From contig NHGT02000015.1 of the NCBI GenBank assembly GCA_002170005.2, positions 36,924 to 46,963 of the forward strand: a DNA stretch of 10,040 bases. The letters run 5' to 3'. How positions within the stretch are numbered: the stretch's first letter is position 1; the number at the start of each line of letters is the position of its first letter. The position numbers were made by a program, and so were the translations under genes. Shown here piece by piece: positions 1-6,370 of the stretch. This DNA comes from a bacterium TMED144. Lineage in GTDB: Bacteria > Fidelibacterota > Marinisomatia > Marinisomatales > TCS55. The notes below the pieces were generated by a model that saw only the letters and a list, made by a program, of their open reading frames with translations, did not search any database and was not told the DNA's origin.

Positions 1-70
1 ATAACGCTTAAATCTAATATTTCAAATTTTTAATTAATAATTATTTAATTGTCTTTAATCAGCTTAGTAT

Positions 71-107
71 TAATCAATAATCAGTAATTTTTATTGATAA
101 TTGATTA
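71..107. repeat. AT-rich inverted repeats upstream of nrdJ
   Basis: Two overlapping perfect 8-bp inverted repeats are visible. ATCAATAA at 73-80 is complementary to TTATTGAT at 91-98 with a 10-nt spacer, and TAATCAAT at 71-78 is complementary to ATTGATTA at 100-107. All pairs except one per arm are A-T, so an RNA hairpin would be weak. The repeats sit just left of the tandem DnaA boxes in a very AT-rich stretch. They could be a regulator operator, an easily melted segment, or chance in biased sequence. No function is assigned. Confidence 0.3.
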
Positions 108-120
108 CGTTAAAAATTGA

Positions 121-140
121 TGTGGATAAAATGTGGATAA
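121..140 (-). promoter_or_regulatory. Tandem pair of perfect DnaA boxes upstream of nrdJ
   Basis: TGTGGATAA occurs at 121-129 and again at 132-140. Its reverse complement, TTATCCACA, is the consensus high-affinity DnaA box. Both copies are exact, in the same orientation, and their starts are 11 bp apart, about one helical turn, so two DnaA molecules could bind the same face. They lie about 170 bp upstream of the nrdJ start codon and about 55 bp upstream of the candidate -35 element. DnaA control of ribonucleotide reductase is known for E. coli nrdAB, which also has a pair of DnaA boxes. A role here is inferred. An origin of replication is the alternative, but no third perfect box and no dnaA or dnaN gene is present. 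Confidence 0.75.
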
Positions 141-193
141 CCTTGTCATTAAAAAAATTATCGACGACAAAACAATTATATTAACTTTTCTAC

Positions 194-222
194 TTGATGG
201 ATTTTTTCAATGTTTATATATT
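194..222 (+). promoter_or_regulatory. Candidate sigma70-like promoter of nrdJ
   Basis: TTGATG at 194-199 (-35) and TATATT at 217-222 (-10) are separated by 17 bp. Transcription would start near 229, leaving a leader of roughly 84 nt before the ATG at 313. I see no cobalamin riboswitch in that leader and no clear NrdR box pair. In DNA this AT-rich, a -10-like hexamer is expected often, so the call rests mainly on the paired -35 with correct spacing. Confidence 0.4.
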
Positions 223-312
223 TTCAAGCGCCAACCATATAAATTATCACTTTTTCATTTGTTAATTAAAACTTTTTTACAACCACATACCAAAACGTAA
301 GGAATTAAGGCG

Positions 313-2715
313 ATGGCGGAAGCAATTGAACTAAATTTTCCAAATGAAAATGACAAATCATCGAAAGAATTAAACACATTAGTAGAAGATACCGCAAGAG
401 AGCTTGCAAAAGAAGTTGACAAAAAAACGACCAAAGACGACTTCTCAAAATTTCAAATCGACAATTACTATAATGGTGATACACTTGGCGCAGATGTTTT
501 AAAAAACAAATACTTGGCACCATGGGAAAGCCATCCCTATGAGTTGTGGCAAAGACAAGCAAAAGCGTTAGCGAGCGTAGAGAAAACAAAAAAATCCAAA
601 AAACTATGGGAAGATAAATTTTATTCAATTTTAGAGGATTTTAAATTTACTCCAGGTGGTCGAATAATGCATGGTGCAGGACGAGAAGACATAACGACCA
701 CTCTAAACAACTGCTATGTAGTTGGAATCAATGATGATTCTATCAATTCTATTTACAAAACCATTCAAGAAGAAGCTAGGACATACAAATTTGGAGGTGG
801 CTGTGGTCATGATCTTTCTGTTTTAAGACCATCAGGGGATGCTATAAACGGCACAGGAGGCGAATCATGTGGTCCTGTTGGTTTTATGAATTTGTTCAGT
901 GAAAATACCAATACCATAGCGCAGCATGGCAGAAGGGGTGCAAACATGCAAACATTGAGCATAGACCATCCCGATATTGAAAAATTTATCGAGATCAAAA
1001 CTGGCGATGTTAACATGGTAAAATATTCTAATATTTCTGTTTTATTAACTGACGAATTTATGAGTGCAGTTTCAAAGAATGAAGAGTTCGATCTAAGATA
1101 TCAAGGCAAAGTTTATAAAACAGTTAACGCTAAAAGTTTATGGGACAAGATAATTGACCATGCTCACTCAAGCGCTGAGCCAGGTTTGTTGTTTTGGGAT
1201 ACTATGAAAAATTATCATAATGCAGAATATTGTAGCCCCCTTGTTTCAACTAACCCCTGCGCAGAACAACCGCTTCCTGATGGTGGATGCTGCAATCTGG
1301 GATCTATAAACTTAGAACGCTTTGTTGATGAAAAAGGAAATTTTATGATTGATGAGTTCAAGGATACCATAGTAACTGCAACTAGATTTCTTGACAATGT
1401 TATTGATTACAATTTAGATAGACATGCCTTAGAGTCTCAAAAGCAAAATGCATACAATGACAGAAGAATTGGTCTAGGTATTTTAGGGCTTGGTGATATG
1501 CTTGTGAGAATGAACATTAAATATGACAGTGAAGACGCTCTACAAACGATTGATCAGATCATGCAAATTTTCAGAGATACAGCTTATGAAACTAGCGTTG
1601 AACTTGCTAAAGAAAAAGGCGGATTTCCTAATTTCAAATGGGATGGTTACAAAAAAAGTCATTTTGTTAAAAATCTTCCAAAGCATATAAAAAATGATAT
1701 TGAAGAGCATAAAATAAGGAATTCAACTGTTTTAACTGTACCTCCAACTGGCAGTGGTGCCATTGTTGCCAGGGTAACCTCCGGTGTTGAACCTATATTC
1801 GCAACATCTTATAAAAGAAGAGTCAAGAAAAACGATGGATTTGGAAGAGATTTTGACGAGTATAAAGTATACCACCCGATTATAGAAAAATTATTCAAAA
1901 ATGATGACAATCTTCCTGATTATGTTGTAACGGCGCATGATATTGATCCATACTTTAGAGTAAAGATGCAAGGAATTATTCAAAAATACATTGACAGTTC
2001 CATATCATCTACTGTAAATCTTAAAAATGAAATAAAGAAAGAAACCGTTGCTGATATTTATATGACTGCCCATAAAGCAGGCCTTAAAGGAATCACAGTA
2101 TATAGAGAAGGTTCTCGAGAAGGTATTCTTATTACTGATGAAGAAACCAAGAAAAAAAGTGTCAACACACCTACAAAAAATTTGGCTGGATCCCAGACCA
2201 ATGAGAAAAGGCCCAGAATTAGACCTATTACCACTTCAGGTACTACAAGAAGAATTCGCACAGGTGAAGGTTCTTTATACATTACAATAAACGAGGATGA
2301 AAATGGCCTTTGTGAAATATTTACCACAATTGGAAAAGCCGGTGGCAATGCCGCAGCACAATCTGAAGCTATAAGCAGATTAATTTCTTTAGCGTTGCGA
2401 TCTGGAGTTGATCCAAATTCTATTGTTAGACAATTGAAGGGTATTTCAGGTCCAAATCCAACATGGGAAGATGGTCGCCTTATTCTTTCTACCCCTGATG
2501 CTATTGGAAAAGCTTTGGATGATTATTTAAAAGAGAGAAATACATGGAAGCCCGATACAGATTCTGATTTTGTTGAAGAAAAAGTTAGAATTACCATGGC
2601 GCAAGATAATTCCTTTGAATGCTCAGAAGGTCAGAATCGAACAGATTGTCAAAATGTAATCAATGAAGGCGGTTGTTTGACTTGCAGAGAGTGTGGCTGG
2701 TCAAAGTGTGATTGA
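313..2715 (+). CDS. nrdJ: Adenosylcobalamin-dependent (class II) ribonucleotide reductase with TSCPD-type C-terminal domain
   Basis: Reduces ribonucleotides to deoxyribonucleotides for DNA synthesis in the cytoplasm, using a thiyl radical generated from coenzyme B12. The 800-residue protein shows the reductase barrel signatures: LNNC at 131-134 (first redox cysteine), GGGCGHDLSVLRPSGD at 161-176, and NPCAEQPLPDGGCCNLGS at 314-331 with the predicted radical Cys316 and its Asn314/Glu318 partners plus the second redox cysteine at 326/327. PPTGSGAIV at 477-485 is the phosphate-binding turn. Residues about 640-745 resemble the TSCPD domain found at the end of many NrdJ proteins. The C-terminus carries CLTCRECGWSKC (cysteines 788, 791, 794, 799), the mobile redox or metal-binding tail. 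No N-terminal ATP-cone is recognisable. The start is supported by AAGGA at 299-303, 9 nt before the ATG. No small-subunit gene (nrdB) is adjacent, as expected for class II. Confidence 0.95.
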   Translation: MAEAIELNFPNENDKSSKELNTLVEDTARELAKEVDKKTTKDDFSKFQIDNYYNGDTLGADVLKNKYLAPWESHPYELWQRQAKALASVEKTKKSKKLWEDKFYSILEDFKFTPGGRIMHGAGREDITTTLNNCYVVGINDDSINSIYKTIQEEARTYKFGGGCGHDLSVLRPSGDAINGTGGESCGPVGFMNLFSENTNTIAQHGRRGANMQTLSIDHPDIEKFIEIKTGDVNMVKYSNISVLLTDEFMSAVSKNEEFDLRYQGKVYKTVNAKSLWDKIIDHAHSSAEPGLLFWDTMKNYHNAEYCSPLVSTNPCAEQPLPDGGCCNLGSINLERFVDEKGNFMIDEFKDTIVTATRFLDNVIDYNLDRHALESQKQNAYNDRRIGLGILGLGDMLVRMNIKYDSEDALQTIDQIMQIFRDTAYETSVELAKEKGGFPNFKWDGYKKSHFVKNLPKHIKNDIEEHKIRNSTVLTVPPTGSGAIVARVTSGVEPIFATSYKRRVKKNDGFGRDFDEYKVYHPIIEKLFKNDDNLPDYVVTAHDIDPYFRVKMQGIIQKYIDSSISSTVNLKNEIKKETVADIYMTAHKAGLKGITVYREGSREGILITDEETKKKSVNTPTKNLAGSQTNEKRPRIRPITTSGTTRRIRTGEGSLYITINEDENGLCEIFTTIGKAGGNAAAQSEAISRLISLALRSGVDPNSIVRQLKGISGPNPTWEDGRLILSTPDAIGKALDDYLKERNTWKPDTDSDFVEEKVRITMAQDNSFECSEGQNRTDCQNVINEGGCLTCRECGWSKCD

Positions 2716-2744
2716 TTAGCTTAAGGGAGGGTAATTGGCGTTTA

Positions 2745-2769
2745 ATTAGGAAATTTTACTACACCTAAT
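2745..2769. terminator. Weak candidate terminator between convergent nrdJ and frr
   Basis: The 57-nt gap between the two stop codons holds ATTAGG (2745-2750) and CCTAAT (2764-2769), a 6-bp perfect stem with a 13-nt loop. On the minus strand the stem can be extended by UUUA/UAAA around a 4-nt bulge. There is no long U-tract on either side, so efficiency is doubtful. Its position between converging operons is what one expects of a shared bidirectional terminator. Confidence 0.3.
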
Positions 2770-2772
2770 AAT

Positions 2773-3330
2773 TTAAAATTCTAAAAGTTCCTTTTCTTTT
2801 ATCTTCTCAATACTTTCCAAAGATGAAATGTTTGTATTTGTAATATCCTGAATATTAGATTCTTGCCTCCTGCTTTCGTCCTCGGAAAGATGACTTTCAT
2901 CCGCAAAATCTTTTAAAGTATGTAATGCGTCTCGCCTTATGTTTCTGATTGCCACTTTGCTTTCTTCTACAAGCTGATGAACGTATTTTATCAAGTCTTT
3001 TCTACGCTCCTCAGATAATGGTGGAATTGGAATTAAAATTGATTCACCATTATTATTTGGCGTCAAACCTAGGTTTGATTCCATAATACTTTTTTCGATT
3101 TCCCCTATCAATGGTTTTTCATAAGGTTTTATTGTTATTAGTCTTGGCTCAGGCGAGGTAATTGTTGAAACTTGAGTTAGTGGAACCATTGAACCATAAT
3201 ATTCAACTTTTAATGAATTGAGAATTTGAGGATTAGCTCTACCTGTTCTCACTTTTGAAAGCTCGACTTTACAATGGCCAATAGCCAAATCCATTCTTTT
3301 AGTTGTGTCTATAATTATATCTTCAATCAT
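2773..3330 (-). CDS. frr: Ribosome recycling factor
   Basis: RRF works with EF-G to split the post-termination ribosome so that subunits can be reused. The protein is 185 residues, the normal family length. Family landmarks are KVRTGRA at 26-32 in the first long helix, the hinge-proximal PPLSEERRK at 103-111, and AIRNIRRDA at 127-135 in the helical bundle that contacts 23S rRNA. It is the last gene of the leftward translation operon, 12 nt after pyrH, and its stop codon faces that of nrdJ across 57 nt. The ATG at 3328-3330 gives the expected N-terminus; the bases before it are A-rich with no clear Shine-Dalgarno sequence. In many bacteria frr is followed by uppS and cdsA; here it is not. Confidence 0.96.
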   Translation of the reverse strand: MIEDIIIDTTKRMDLAIGHCKVELSKVRTGRANPQILNSLKVEYYGSMVPLTQVSTITSPEPRLITIKPYEKPLIGEIEKSIMESNLGLTPNNNGESILIPIPPLSEERRKDLIKYVHQLVEESKVAIRNIRRDALHTLKDFADESHLSEDESRRQESNIQDITNTNISSLESIEKIKEKELLEF

Positions 3331-3342
3331 TATTTTACTTTT

Positions 3343-4059
3343 TTAGTTAATTATAGTGCCTATTTCTTTACCTAAAACTAATTTTCTAAGATTTCCATAT
3401 TTATTTATATCAAAAACTTGCACCGGAAGATTATTTTCTTTACATAAAGTAATGGCCGTAAGATCCATTACTCTTAAATTTTTAGAAATCACTTCAGAAT
3501 AATTTAATTTTTTAAATTTTTTTGCATCACGATTTAAAACAGGATCTTTATCATAAACACCATCTACTTTAGTACCTTTAATTAAAACTTCCGCCTTCAG
3601 CTCAGTAGCTCTCAAAGCAGCAGCGGTATCTGTAGTAAAATAAGGATTTCCTGTACCGCCAGCAACAATTACAACTCTTTTTTTGTCTAAATGTCTAAGA
3701 GCTCTTCTCCTTATATATGGCTCTGAAATTTGAGACACCGTTATCGCAGATAAGGTTCTTGTTTCAACATTAATTTTCTCAAGAGCATCTTGCATTGTAA
3801 TTGCATTCATTATGGTAGCTAACATACCAAGATAGTCACCAGAAACTCTTTCCATTCCCTTGTTTGCTGCTTGCATTCCTCTAAAAATATTACCAGCTCC
3901 TATAATCAAACCGATATCGATATTCATTTCGTGTAAAGATTTGATTTCAAGGGCAAGTTCAGCGGCTTTTTGATAATCAATACCAAAGCCTTTTTTACCA
4001 GCAATAACCTCTCCGCTCAATTTGAGCAGAATACGATTATAAAATGGTTTTTCTGGCAT
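3343..4059 (-). CDS. pyrH: UMP kinase (uridylate kinase)
   Basis: Phosphorylates UMP to UDP with ATP, the step that commits new UMP to all other pyrimidine nucleotides. It belongs to the amino-acid kinase superfamily and typically forms a hexamer regulated by GTP and UTP. The 238-residue protein has the KLSGE phosphate-binding strand at 13-17, the glycine-rich GAGNIFRG at 54-61, the UMP-contacting GDYLGMLAT region at 74-82, GGTGNPYFTTDTAA at 134-147, and KGTKVDGVYDKDP at 161-173, where the nucleotide base and phosphates bind. It starts 3 nt after the tsf stop, so translation is probably coupled; no Shine-Dalgarno sequence is apparent. The tsf-pyrH-frr order is conserved in many bacteria. In this window it also places a pyrimidine enzyme downstream of pyrR-pyrB-pyrC on the same strand. 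Confidence 0.96.
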   Translation of the reverse strand: MPEKPFYNRILLKLSGEVIAGKKGFGIDYQKAAELALEIKSLHEMNIDIGLIIGAGNIFRGMQAANKGMERVSGDYLGMLATIMNAITMQDALEKINVETRTLSAITVSQISEPYIRRRALRHLDKKRVVIVAGGTGNPYFTTDTAAALRATELKAEVLIKGTKVDGVYDKDPVLNRDAKKFKKLNYSEVISKNLRVMDLTAITLCKENNLPVQVFDINKYGNLRKLVLGKEIGTIIN

Positions 4060-4062
4060 TTG

Positions 4063-4671
4063 CTAACTTGGTGAAGTATTCTCACCAACTGCAAATCTGA
4101 TAAATCGAGTAATAACTATATTTTCACCTAAAGTTGCAATAGCTTCATTTAATAAATCAGATATTTTTTTATCTGTGTCTTTTATATATAGTTGATCGAG
4201 TAAACAAATCTCAGAGTAAAGTTTTTCTAATTTTCCTTTGACAATTTTATCGACAACATTTTCGGGCTTGCCAGAAGACAATGCTTGTTCTTTAAAAATA
4301 GATTCTTCTCTTTTGAGAAAATTTTTATCAATAGAATCACGATCGATTGAAATAGGGTTTGTGGCTGCAATTTGCATAGCTAAATTATTAGCCAAGCCAT
4401 TAAAACCTTCAGTTTTTGCGACAAAATCTGTTTCACAATTTAATTCAAGCAAGACACCTAGCTTATCACCATGATGGATATATGAATATATTATTCCTTC
4501 GCTAGCTGTTCGACTTCCCTTTTTTTCAGCTTTAGCGATTCCTGATTTTCTTAAAAAATCGACTGCTTTATCAAGATCGCCATCTGATTTAACCAGAGCT
4601 TTTTTGCAGTCCATCATACCTGCGCCAGTTCTTTCTCTTAAATCCTTTACGGTTTTGGCGCTTATCTTCAT
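4063..4671 (-). CDS. tsf: Elongation factor Ts (short form)
   Basis: Guanine-nucleotide exchange factor that releases GDP from EF-Tu in the elongation cycle. The N-terminal UBA-like segment contains RERTGAGMMDCKKAL at 12-26, and NCETDFVAK at 78-86 includes the TDFV motif that inserts into EF-Tu next to the nucleotide site. At 202 residues it is much shorter than the approximately 280-residue E. coli protein and close to the compact forms known from Thermus and some other phyla, which have one core subdomain instead of two and may act as dimers. The C-terminal stretch IATLGENIVITRFIRFAVGE (residues about 178-197) is the normal family ending, so the protein is naturally short and not truncated. 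It lies 21 nt after rpsB and 3 nt before pyrH. Confidence 0.95.
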   Translation of the reverse strand: MKISAKTVKDLRERTGAGMMDCKKALVKSDGDLDKAVDFLRKSGIAKAEKKGSRTASEGIIYSYIHHGDKLGVLLELNCETDFVAKTEGFNGLANNLAMQIAATNPISIDRDSIDKNFLKREESIFKEQALSSGKPENVVDKIVKGKLEKLYSEICLLDQLYIKDTDKKISDLLNEAIATLGENIVITRFIRFAVGENTSPS

Positions 4672-4692
4672 TTTAATTGATCGGTAGTGAAA

Positions 4693-5466
4693 TTAATTAT
4701 TGTTACTATTAGATGGTGAAATTAAATCTTGGTTGTTATCGGCATCAGAAATATTTGATTGATCAGGAACGGTATTATTTTCATTAAGTTTACCGTTAGC
4801 TTCTAAAATGGTATCAGCGATACTGGAGGTTAGCAATTGTATTGTTCTAATCGAATCATCATTTGCAGGGATGGGATATGATATGTTGTTTGGGTTTGTA
4901 TTGGAGTCAACTATTGCGATTATTGGAATACCTAGGCCATTTGCCTCCTTAACAGCTGTAAACTCTAATCTAGCATCAACTACAATTATAGCATCAGGTA
5001 ATCGACGCATGTCTTTGATTCCCCTATGCTGGTCAGAAAGTTTGATTCTTTCCCTATTTAACATCTGTACTTCTTTTTTTGTTTGGTTTTCATAAATATG
5101 AGAACCTTCTTTCTCTAAAAGATTTAAGCGTTTTATACTTTTTTTGATTGTAGAAAAATTAGTTAATGTACCGCCCAACCATCTTTCGACGACATAAAAC
5201 ATGGAACATCTATCCGCTTCCTGCTGAACAATATCCCTTGCTTGCTTTTTTGTTCCAATGAACAAAAACTCACCTTTTTTCTTGGCTAGGGTTTGAATGA
5301 ACCCTAGAGCTTTGTCAAGATAAAGCATTGTTTGATCTAAATTTATAATATGAACACCATTTTTTTCCATTAATATAAATGGCTTAAAATTTGGATTCCA
5401 TTTACTTGTTACATGACCAAAATGGGCTCCGGTACTTAATAGATCGTCAAATTTAACTTTATTCAT
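4693..5466 (-). CDS. rpsB: 30S ribosomal protein S2
   Basis: Small-subunit protein on the back of the 30S head-body junction, needed for S1 docking in many bacteria. Landmarks are STGAHFGHVTSKWNP at 11-25, FIGTKKQARDIV at 69-80, and ERWLGGTLTNF at 94-104, followed by LPDAIIVVDAR and the IPIIAIVDSN segment. The 257-residue length is typical, but about the last 30 residues are an Asn/Ser/Asp-rich low-complexity tail ending in SNSNNN that is not part of the S2 fold. The rpsB-tsf pair is near universal. Here rpsB follows rpsI by 16 nt, which joins the usually separate rplM-rpsI unit to it. The sequence before the ATG is AAGAGATAAGAGATAAAG-like, purine-rich but without a clear GGAG core. Confidence 0.96.
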   Translation of the reverse strand: MNKVKFDDLLSTGAHFGHVTSKWNPNFKPFILMEKNGVHIINLDQTMLYLDKALGFIQTLAKKKGEFLFIGTKKQARDIVQQEADRCSMFYVVERWLGGTLTNFSTIKKSIKRLNLLEKEGSHIYENQTKKEVQMLNRERIKLSDQHRGIKDMRRLPDAIIVVDARLEFTAVKEANGLGIPIIAIVDSNTNPNNISYPIPANDDSIRTIQLLTSSIADTILEANGKLNENNTVPDQSNISDADNNQDLISPSNSNNN

Positions 5467-5482
5467 TGTATATCTTTATCTC

Positions 5483-5875
5483 TTATCTCTTAGAAAATTG
5501 AAATTTTTTACGAGCACCAGGCTGGCCATATTTTTTTCTTTCAACCTTTCTAGCATCTCTTGTTAAAAAACCAGCTTCTTTAAGCTTGGATCTGAAATCT
5601 TCGTTTATTTCGTTTAGAGCTCTAGATATGCCTAGCCTTATTGCACCTGCTTGTCCTGACAGTCCTCCACCCTTTACATTGACAGAAATATCATAAGCAT
5701 TTCTCTGATCTAAAAGATCTAACGGCTGAGTTACAACAATTGCTAAGCTCTTCCTAGAGATATAATTTGTAAATTCTTTTCCATTTATAACTATATTACC
5801 TTGACCTGGGTTCATGTAAACTCTAGCAATCGAGCCTTTTCTTCGACCAATGGAACTATAAACTGATTTTGACAT
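5483..5875 (-). CDS. rpsI: 30S ribosomal protein S9
   Basis: Small-subunit head protein whose C-terminal tail reaches the P-site tRNA anticodon loop. The 130-residue length matches the bacterial family. Signatures are GRRKGSIARV at 10-19, the glycine-rich GGGLSGQAGAIRLGISRAL at 69-87, and RDARKVERKKYG at 106-117, ending in the conserved FSKR whose terminal Arg contacts P-site tRNA. It starts only 2 nt after the rplM stop, so the two are probably translationally coupled. There is no recognisable Shine-Dalgarno sequence in front of the ATG; the preceding bases are nearly all A and T. Confidence 0.97.
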   Translation of the reverse strand: MSKSVYSSIGRRKGSIARVYMNPGQGNIVINGKEFTNYISRKSLAIVVTQPLDLLDQRNAYDISVNVKGGGLSGQAGAIRLGISRALNEINEDFRSKLKEAGFLTRDARKVERKKYGQPGARKKFQFSKR

Positions 5876-5877
5876 AT

Positions 5878-6306
5878 TTAAATTTCTAATTTTTTAGGTT
5901 TTTGTGATAGATGGGGGTGATTAGGGCCTGGATAAATTTTAAGATGTTTAAAAATAGATCTGCCTAGTCTATTTTTAGGTAACATTCCCCATATTGCTTT
6001 TTCTAAAATTCTCTCAGGATAGGTTCGTCTAACTTGATCTAATTTAGTTAATGAAGCTGAACCAATGTACCCAGAATGTTTGAAGTATTTTTTTTGTGTT
6101 TCTTTAGATCCAGTAACATTTATCTTATCAGCATTCACTACAATTACAAAATCTCCCATATCGAGGTTTGGGGTGAAAGACGGTTTATGTTTGCCTCTTA
6201 GTACTTTTGCAACTTCAGATGCAAACCTACCCAATGTTTTGCCCTCAGCATCTGCTATGAACCATTCTTTAGTTATTTCATTTAGTTTTATAGATTTTGT
6301 AATCAT
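5878..6306 (-). CDS. rplM: 50S ribosomal protein L13
   Basis: Early-assembly large-subunit protein that binds 23S rRNA. Starting at the ATG at 6304-6306 the protein is 142 residues, exactly the E. coli length, with WFIADAEGKTLGRFASEVA at 15-33, AIWGMLPKNRLGR at 104-116 and LKIYPGPNHPH at 122-132. The reading frame stays open to a TTG at 6328-6330 (8 more residues). I reject this start because the family begins at the shorter position and because the candidate promoter would begin transcription at about 6327. The leader before the ATG would then be only about 20 nt and contains no Shine-Dalgarno sequence. First gene of the translation operon rplM-rpsI-rpsB-tsf-pyrH-frr. Confidence 0.96.
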   Translation of the reverse strand: MITKSIKLNEITKEWFIADAEGKTLGRFASEVAKVLRGKHKPSFTPNLDMGDFVIVVNADKINVTGSKETQKKYFKHSGYIGSASLTKLDQVRRTYPERILEKAIWGMLPKNRLGRSIFKHLKIYPGPNHPHLSQKPKKLEI

Positions 6307-6333
6307 AAATTTTTGAGAGATATAGAGCAAACA

Positions 6334-6363
6334 ATATTAGTTCTCAATAGTACATATAGTCAA
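6334..6363 (-). promoter_or_regulatory. Candidate sigma70-like promoter of the rplM operon
   Basis: On the minus strand TTGACT (6363-6358) and TAATAT (6339-6334) are separated by 18 bp. Transcription would start near 6327, about 20 nt before the L13 start codon. The -35 element begins only a few bases after the pyrC stop, and I see no terminator between pyrC and this promoter. The six translation genes could thus be transcribed both from here and by read-through from pyrR-pyrB-pyrC. The candidate pyrR promoter has the same layout (TTGATT, 18 bp, TAATAT). Confidence 0.5.
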
Positions 6364-6370
6364 TTATAAT

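Noticed and set aside
1..312. Chromosomal origin (oriC)
   Set aside because: Two perfect DnaA boxes and an AT-rich flank are suggestive, but no cluster of further boxes or origin-associated genes is visible, and the nrdJ promoter context explains the pair.
229..312. Cobalamin riboswitch before nrdJ
   Set aside because: The leader is short and AT-rich and has no recognisable B12-box or multi-stem structure.
305..628. Minus-strand open frame opposite the start of nrdJ
   Set aside because: Antisense shadow of a conserved reductase; no family resemblance and low-complexity hydrophobic translation. The other antisense frames inside nrdJ, tsf, rpsB, rplM, pyrC and pyrB were rejected on the same grounds.
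6307..6330. N-terminal extension of L13 from a TTG start
   Set aside because: The ATG at 6304-6306 gives the standard 142-residue protein, and the candidate transcription start lies at or after the TTG.
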